Positions 56,563 through 64,000 of a stretch of DNA of 64,000 nt are shown piece after piece. The stretch's first letter is position 1. Each line of letters opens with the position of its first letter. The DNA is taken from positions 3,651,001-3,715,000 of the forward strand of contig NC_135130.1 in assembly GCF_050908995.1 (NCBI RefSeq). Reading direction: 5' to 3'. The notes under the pieces are model-generated. The model saw only the letters and a program-made list of their open reading frames with translations. It was not told where the DNA came from and searched no databases. The DNA comes from Andrena cerasifolii (taxonomy: Eukaryota; Arthropoda; Insecta; Hymenoptera; Andrenidae). Made by a program: the position numbers and the translations under genes.

Positions 56563-59536
56563 AAGTACTTTATCGTTTGAGCAGTATTGGGGGGGTTTGC
56601 ACGAGTATTTTTTCTGGTACAGGAAGCGTGGTCCCATACGCGCTTCTTTGACGTATGCACTTCGTTTTACTGTTTTTGCTTTTTTAACCGAAAGTGAAGG
56701 GTTGGATGAAATGAAGAAACTCGATTGGAGAAGTGTGAAGAAGTTCCTCGCCAGGGTTTCAGCTGTTTCTTCGAGTTTAATTTATTCTTTTCTAACAGCC
56801 TGTGCGAGTGTTTGTTACTGATTTTTTTTATACTACTCTGTGGTTTGGAAGTTGATGTATCATTCACTTGAATTCGGTACCTGTACCTTACTTTCTTTCC
56901 TTTTAAATCAAAGAGTGAGTGATCGAGAGGAAGGGGCGTGAGGAGCGAGTTGAGGTCTGATTTGAAGAGGGATGTGCAAAGGCTTGCCACTGTAATTGAA
57001 TCTGTTTTTCTTTGTTTGAGTAGTTTCCAGATTATATACGCAAGTGTGCGACGCGGAGGCTGACTTGTTTTGCAAAAATCATTCCAGAAGAATTATATTG
57101 CATAATTTCAAAATCGTGTTGCGTGATTTGTTTATGATTTCGAATGTTAATCACATCAGGTCACTGACAAGTATATTAATTACGAAAAGTTAATTAGTAG
57201 TAAAATATTTACTAATCTGCACTAATATTTGACGTTGATTTTATGTAGTTTCCTCGGGGAAATTTATTTAAAAAAATACATCGTTATTATAATGGTACAT
57301 GCTACAGCGACACTCGTCGCTTTTAATAACTTCTAAACAAGTGTAAGATGTTGTTACGCGCAATATGTTTTTCATTTTCGCGAGCTGAAAGATTAATCTA
57401 CATACGAGAATTATTTAAAGAGAGCAGGAAGAATATGAGGTCGCGGAACGTAACGAGCAATCTTAATTTAAAACACTTCCTTCCATCTTCTCCATATTAA
57501 AAATTTCATATTTCACACACCTTTGAAAACTTTAATATTCAGCTGCGTTAGAATATTAACCCACGGTGAACTTATATGATTTTTTTACAAACTGTTTTCT
57601 GTCACAAAGTAGGTACTTGCACCATTAATGCAATTTTTTAATATTACATCGTTTGATGTTTATTAATGATTATTGCCACCTTAATATTCCCCAGATCGAA
57701 GGTGTTAGAAAAATAGTCGCTACAAAAGTTTGTATAACGTTCAAGTTTCACGGTGATAAGTGTTTTTCAGCATATGCTTTTAGGGTGTAAAGATCATGGT
57801 TACTTTCTTAGTGGAACATCTTTTTTTAATATGGTGTGGAGTATCCTATCTAACTTAAAACTTCCCCTACAAATTTTCAACTGGCTTCCATGAATACCGA
57901 GATTGCAATATTTAGTATATACGCGATATTTCACTAACTCCGTTATAAATTCTCCCGAACGAGCACACAGCCTTGAATCGCCTTTCCTTTTTTCACTTTG
58001 CTATACCAAGGGCCCGTTTCTTTTATGTGGAGAAAAGAATTTCGAAGTCCATCTGACGAATAAAGCGTAGTAAACTTTATAAACACGCGAAATTACTTAA
58101 AAAATATAGTACAAGCAACTTTTGCTTGGAGCAATATTTAAAACAACGCACACAGTTACTCACAAAATTAATCATCCATATGTAACATACTTTACATATT
58201 AAATCGCCTGTATAGTAATTAGCAATTCTAATTCACAGTAATATAAACCTTGAAAAATATATTTTAGTTTTGTTTGCATTCTATTGAAAAATTGTGCAGA
58301 ATTTATTTAAAAAGGTATTAATATTCGTGGAAGTAGCAAAGAGCGTGCAAAAAAATATTCGTCCAAATTCAACATTCCATGTGTAAAAACGTAACTCCAG
58401 TAAGTTAATATTCTTCTTTGAATATTCCTGCGATTTTATTATTTTAATCTGTTACGCATAATTTCAACTAATTCTCTGGGAAATTCGGTCTTGTTACTAA
58501 CTAAAAAAAAATACTACTGTTAATTATAATGGGTAATTCTGAATTGAGCGTTACTTAAATAATTAAAATGAAATACTTTTGTGGGTAACTGTATATTAAG
58601 TGGTGCAGCAAGACAGAAGGAGGAAGGACTACAGTGTGTAAGCAAGCAAGTGGAAGTGGTCTGTATATGGTCAGACATGCCCTCCAGGCAATTAGACAGA
58701 GACTACATCCTCCTGTAACTTTTCATGCATACATTATCTTAGAAATTGCTTCTAGTAGGAATTAATTAAATTACCGAGAGTTTTCGAAGCGTCCAAAAAT
58801 TAAGCAACAACTCCATTTTGGACCGTTAAATTCACCTGTGTTCTTTATTTCACGAGAATCGCAAAGCTTCCTGTTGCGTATACGTAGTACGAAAGGAATG
58901 TTCACATTACGAAATATAAAACCCTCGTTTCCTTTGAGTCTATCTGATCCGACACGATTTTCAATTATTTATAAATATAGCAGTACAAAATATTCAGGAG
59001 AAATCGTGAAAGCCAACATGAGAATCTAATAAGTGGGTGTAGTCAGAAAATCTGAGGAAGTTTCCTTATTAATTTCCTATTTATAGCCAGATAAACATTC
59101 CTTGGATTTATATGACTCGAAGAAAATATTAGAATTAAATAGAAAACTATGATAGAATGGCTAATATTACCTCAAGAAAATTATTTCAACCGAGTCAGTG
59201 AAATATCCTGTAGAGTGTATATTTCCCTCCCCTTTAATCTCATTATGAATTCACAATTTATTCTTGTATTCACCTTTATATCGTTAATGTGTAAAACGAA
59301 CACTGCACATTCGTTTTTGCTCAAAACGGAGAGCTCTCGTTGTAAAATTATTGTGTTCACCATCTGGTCGTACTTATCGCAGCTAATTAATTAACATAAA
59401 TTTCGGTTAATAAGCAACATTATATTCGATATGGGAGCTGCATTGAACTGTTCTTTGAATACCATTTAAGTATCACAATCTCTTCCTAATATAAAGTTAC
59501 CAAACGTTTAATTATATATCTGTTTATTATTGACAG
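56563..59536 (+). other. Presumed first intron
   Basis: AT-rich, without a supported exon, RNA gene or clear inverted repeat. It ends at a good acceptor, TTATTATTGACAG, at 59,524-59,536. Confidence 0.4.
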
Positions 59537-59551
59537 AACACCATTGGTCAC

Positions 59552-59639
59552 ATGGCGATCACTTCGAATACCTCAAGGACGATTTTTGTACGCACTTGGA
59601 CTGCTATGATTATCTTCTGCTTTGCTGGCTGTGCAGCAG
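59552..59639 (+). CDS. Signal-peptide exon of a secreted or membrane protein
   Basis: After a plausible 3' splice site (TTATTATTGACAG|AAC, exon from 59,537), the first ATG has good context (CACATGG). It opens 29 codons plus one base before a consensus donor, G|GTACGT, at 59,640. The peptide begins MAITSNTSRT, has Arg residues, then a hydrophobic core TAMIIFCFAGCAA: a classic cleavable signal peptide or signal anchor. The intron is phase 1, the usual pattern where a signal peptide is joined to extracellular domains such as Ig domains. The remainder must lie beyond 64,000 or in exons I cannot recognise. I do not recognise the protein. A neuropeptide precursor, an Ig-superfamily cell-surface protein or a receptor are all possible. 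Confidence 0.6.
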
Positions 59640-61440
59640 GTACGTACAATTTTAAAAAAAATTATTAATTTCAATCTTTGATCGAACATTTGACTAGTGA
59701 CTTAGGAAAGTGCTCCATAGTACAAAGTGCACTATTAATTTCTTTTGATTAATGTAGATGCAGTGATTGACGTTAAAATTCAGTCATCATAGTGCATAGT
59801 TGGAAAATCATAATTACTATACCATCGATACTTTCATTATTAATTTAGTGACTTGTCCCTGCCACCAAGAGTGTAAATTTTTCTGATTAAATTCGTACAC
59901 TTTTGTGTGCTCGAAATAATGAAAGTACTCAGGTATTTTACGAAATAGTATTCTTACAGTTGATTTACAAATAACAGTGATTTCATTTAAATTTTGTAAA
60001 ATAGTAATATTTGGATACTCGACCAGTCAACTTATCAATCGATTATGTTTTCTATGTCCAACTCCATTAGAGTGGCTTTGATGTATTTAAAAAATGAAGT
60101 TCGCTGACTATTTTTGGAAGTAATGATTATTTAAGAAAATAACATGGAGTGTGTTGAAATATTGTTGTAATGTCAAAATTACGTGGGGTCTTTTATTTAA
60201 TAAACATTCATTTTTTTATAATCCTTTGGGATACCTTCTTTAACAAAAAATTATATTTACTTACAACGTGTTTTCATAGTTAACACAATTAAAGAAATAC
60301 AAAAGCACTACCCATTATTAATTAAAATTAAAACACGTTAATATTAGTGCATTTAAAGTGAAACGTCATTTTATTAAATGTTCAAAGTGGCGTGCATTCA
60401 CTTGCAAACACCAATTCCTTTAATGTTGTTAACTTAAATACTCGACACTATCCTTTCTGTTATTAATGAGTAAGTTCGACGAATTTTTTTTTATCTTCTT
60501 GACCACTACCTTGGCGTTTTACCTACCCCATAAAAAATCTAGTGTTAAATCTGGTGTCCTTAAACCAAATATGAAAGGATTACACATACGTACATCTCAC
60601 TGGGTACTTACTTCGTAGAAAACAATTTATGGAAAATTATTAAAAACGATGTTAACAATATTAATGCAAGTTATGTTTATATATAACTGTTGCACATACA
60701 AGTAACGTACCTGGTAGCTACGAAAAATATACGTTTACTATGTTTTCGGTATGTAGAAGTGAACTACGATGGAGAATGTTGAACTTACTCGAAGAATCGT
60801 ACCATACGTATTTTTAAACTTCGATAAGATTGAACGGTGGAAGTTTTTCATGAATGTAAGCAAACGGGGAAATGTTATCCTTTACGATTCTGAAACAGAA
60901 TCAATCGTTGGCAAAACATCACTCAGATTTTTATATCTTACGTTCCACTCTCAATTATTTTTTATTAGATTTTGTAAAGTGAAACGTAAATGTCAATTTT
61001 AATTTTAAATCGTTTCCCCTGCGTAATAATGTTTTCGAAGTTAGGGGAAGCTTTCGTTGGATGCATTACTTACACTTGACAGATACATACAGAATTTGTA
61101 ATAATAATTTTATTGACCCACCTCGAGTGATTAAAAAACGCAGAACTGCAATTTAATGAAACATCTACAGGTTACTCTTAATGATAGTAATATAATTTCT
61201 AATATTCTTGAAACCTTTCTTAAATTCCCTGCTTGAAAAATTGTTAATAAAGTAAATATACACTAATTATTATTGTAAGACCAAAAATAAAAAATTGAAA
61301 ACATCAGTATTTTATACTTTGAAGCACAGTTGCCATATATAAATTTACGTGAGCATTAACATTTTGCAAGAAAAATTGACAAAAAGTGTTAATTTTTAAT
61401 ATATTGTTTAAATAAAATAAATTTTCTAAAAACCAAGCGA
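59640..61440 (+). other. Presumed second intron, left part
   Basis: AT-rich. A 77-residue frame at 60,769-61,002 starts with a reasonable ATG but has no recognised domain or splice sites in the right phase. Confidence 0.35.
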
Positions 61441-61680
61441 GGGCTGGATTCGTCTTTGAAAAACACATACTTTAAAAAAATATTTTTTGATCTACGCCGC
61501 ATAGTTCTCGAGCTATTCCAGAAAATATGTTTTCGTCCCCAATTATAGGGGCTGTTTTTTCCCTTCAAACATGGACAATTGCCGTTAACAGAAAATACGG
61601 GTTAAATATTTTTCTGAGATGTACTTTTTCCAAAAAGCTCCATTAAAATTGGTGTCTGCAGGTTCGATATGTTCCCTTCT
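61440..61680. repeat. Fragment of a dispersed MITE-like repeat
   Basis: Contains GTTCTCGAGCTATTCCAGAA and a closing GGTTCGATATGTTCCCTT. These resemble the centre of the MITE at 51,459-51,877 and the tip of the MITE at 31,185-31,611 respectively. Only one arm seems present. Confidence 0.4.
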
Positions 61681-62314
61681 CAGCACAAATAATAATTTGA
61701 CTAAATTTTTAAATTCTTTATACTGCGAATATTATCTTACTTAACTTTATATTTTGGAATCCCTCATCTTCTATAACAGATGTTGTAAAACTATTTTACT
61801 GCGAAATTTTTCTCAATATTCTTAAAAATTCTTTCCCATTTCAGTAGTAGTATTTTATTCTTATTACTAATTCAACTACTAGAGCAAACATACAGCTAAA
61901 AAAATTACGCTTTTATTACTTGACCCAAGCATTTAAAAGTATTATACAACTCTGACGGCATAGACATCACGAATGGATACTGTGGAATTTAACGTGCGGT
62001 TGGTTTTGTAATTGCACAATAAAGGTGCTTAAAGTCATAATAATAAAAAGTAGGTACCCACACGTGCAGCGTGAGTGCGTGAAATGATGTTAGTAGAAGT
62101 GAAAATATGCATTAAAAACTGAAAAATGTATTGCAACAACGCGAATTTCGCAGTCGACCACCTGAGATTCAAATTACGCGCGGCGGAAGTTGGATTGACG
62201 GAAGTTGCTTATATCCCGGAAACGAATTGCGAAATGATGAAGAGATTTTTCGATTCGTTTTGATGTACGAGATTTGCATATTTCAGATCGTCTTGTAATT
62301 TTGAGGCACACTAA

Positions 62315-63041
62315 CAAGGAGAGTATCCCAGTCCGCCACCGATTGCTTTGATTTTTGAATATGTTTTAGAGGACCGAAAAATAAAATATACATGTTTTTA
62401 CAGGGGATGAAACCACCCCTCAACGTTATATGATTTTCAGGTGTTCGTCTCCGATTGCTTTGGTTTTTGGATACGTCTTAGAGGACCGAAAAATAAAATA
62501 TACATGTTTTTTACAGGGGATGAAACCACCCCTCAACGTTATATGATTTTCAGGTGTTCGTCTTCGATTGCTTTGGGTTTTTAGATACGTCTTAGAGGAC
62601 TGAATAATAAGGAACAGGTGTCTTTTTATTTTGGCCTGTTTGCATTTTTGGGGTGGGGGTGAAAGTACCCCTCAAAGTTATAAGATTTTCAGCTGTTCAG
62701 CTGTTGCATTGCTTTGGTGTTTTGGCCAAAGCAATCGGAGGATGGCACCACCTAGGTATTCTCATGAAATTTAAGGGGTGGTTACATCCCCTGAACATGC
62801 AAACAGTATAAAATAAAAAGACACCTGTTTCTTATTTTTCTGTCCTCTAAAACATATCGAAAAACCTAAGCAATCGGAGACGAACACCTGGAAATCTTAT
62901 AACTTTGAGGGGTGGTTTCACCCCCTAAATATGAAAACAGGCCGGTATAAAAAACACGCGTAGGTATCTTATTTTTTGGTCCTCTAAAACACATCCCAAT
63001 TTCAACGCAATCGGAAGCGAACACTGGGGATACTCTCATTG
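62315..63041. mobile_element. Fold-back element with tandemly repeated arms, GGTGTCCGCCTCCGATTG family
   Basis: The tips CAAGGAGAGTATCCCAGT and, inverted, CAATGAGAGTATCCCCAGT. The left arm has three direct copies, about 112 bp apart, of a unit starting GATTGCTTTGRTTTTTRGAT and containing GGACCGAAAAATAAAATATA (62,341; 62,453; 62,566). The right arm has at least two inverted copies (near 62,870 and 62,990). It lies within the presumed second intron. Confidence 0.78.
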
Positions 63042-64000
63042 TAAGTAAAGCAACAAATTCAAAATTACTACAATTTCTAAATATTTAACATATTCAATGC
63101 TATCGTGGAATTTTAAGTTTCTAATAAATCCTTCAAATTGATCAAGAACTTGGATTCCAATATTCAATTAGTTTCTTCTTCCTCTGTTTCGCGTTAGTAA
63201 TTAAATCGAACACACGATTATCGATTTGATGGAGATTTTATGGAACTGATTCCACATTAAAAATTCTCACGTACCTCAGAAATATCAAAGAAAGATTTTT
63301 TTAAAGAAATTTCTTCACTACTTCTAATAAACAATTTTTATAACACGAACCCCAAAAAATTCGTCTAACCCTTATTTGAACATTAACCCAAAATTCTATT
63401 ATCTACTAACAGTATCTATTACAAATTTATTTATCTCTACCAATTAATATCGACTTCCATTAATTGCCAAGAAAAGAATCTGACAAGAACCTAACTCATA
63501 AACGAAAACAAACGAAATTAAAATCCTTACACATTTTCAGCGATCACGTTAATACTGGAGACTTTTCATTTAAACGGCGATTTATTTTCGTAAACGCGTG
63601 TTCAGATGAAAAATCTTCTCAATTTCGTGTCGACGCTGCGCGCGGAAGAAGGAAGTCGCGACGGCTGACATTGCCTCGGAATGTAAAGAAACTGGAAAAT
63701 AATTCCCGCAATTAATCCTGTTTCCAGTCGGGAAGTAATTACGAGGAATAAAGTTGCACTGGCATCGCCTTTCCCGGGCTTAAACTTATTAACTGTGTCA
63801 CAGATCACTCAAGTTCTTGTGAAATTCAGACCGTAATGCGGGGAGGGAAAAAAATCCGCGCGATCCACTGAAACCTGCGCTAGCCTCGACGTCTATCTGA
63901 TTTCACTCAAACTTTAATTACGTAATTAAGGAGACCAACCGCTGATTGCGCTTGAAAACAGCTGTTAACCGTTACAGTTTGTGCACAGATCGTCTCTTAA
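63042..64000. other. Presumed second intron, right part
   Basis: AT-rich to 63,530, then GC-richer (63,540-63,960). TTTTCAG|CGATCACG at about 63,533-63,540 is acceptor-like. Continuing the phase-1 frame from the signal-peptide exon gives only 17 codons before a stop, so I do not call an exon here. Confidence 0.35.

Noticed and set aside
63540..63592. Candidate second coding exon after TTTTCAG
   Set aside because: The phase-1 frame hits a stop after 17 codons and adds no recognisable domain.

Overview
This is a eukaryotic window: AT-rich, gene-poor, with spliced rather than operonic gene signals and about a quarter of its length (my sum of element lengths) in short inverted-repeat transposons. 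Tc1/Tc3-like, hAT-like and TTAA-flanked (piggyBac-like) elements, a Jockey/I-type LINE tail and AT-rich DNA with scattered GC-richer islands all suggest an arthropod, most likely an insect. Hymenoptera is my best guess but nothing here proves it. No long open reading frame exists; nearly all short frames lie in repeats or AT-rich intronic/intergenic DNA.

Two host-gene starts are supported. Near 14.2-14.4 kb, on the minus strand, a TATA box is followed by an ATG-free leader and a strong GTAAGC splice donor, so this looks like a 5' UTR exon. Near 56.0 kb, on the plus strand, a GC-rich promoter with a TATA box is followed, after about 3.3 kb of presumed intron, by a small exon at 59,537-59,639. 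That exon starts in good ATG context, encodes a signal peptide of 29 residues and ends at a GTACGT donor in phase 1. The rest of that secreted or membrane protein lies beyond the window. The two promoters point away from each other across about 41 kb of repeat-rich DNA.

Layout: 0-8.3 kb holds fold-back elements, including one with a 207-bp arm sequence amplified about five-fold, and two TTAA-flanked palindromes joined end to end. 8.3-14.2 kb is AT-rich with one TIR element. 14.9-16.4 kb has a hAT-like and a Tc1-like MITE, both with clean target-site duplications. 18.9-25.9 kb has further MITEs, a 36-bp minisatellite and a 5S-rRNA-derived SINE, with a 13-bp target duplication, inserted inside a MITE. 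30.4-33.4 kb has a fold-back with a 27-bp tandem core and an array of the palindrome GACGAGTTAACTCGTC. 37-44.4 kb has TTAA MITEs and a clear nested insertion. 48.5-55.4 kb is a transposon graveyard: LINE 3' end, tRNA-like SINE, Tc1-like TIRs and a broken Tc3-like transposase. 55.6-64 kb is the promoter, first exons and introns of the plus-strand gene.

The strongest items for follow-up are the nested 5S SINE, the repeated arm amplification in unrelated fold-back elements, the palindrome array with a sister copy just downstream of the promoter, and the signal-peptide exon.
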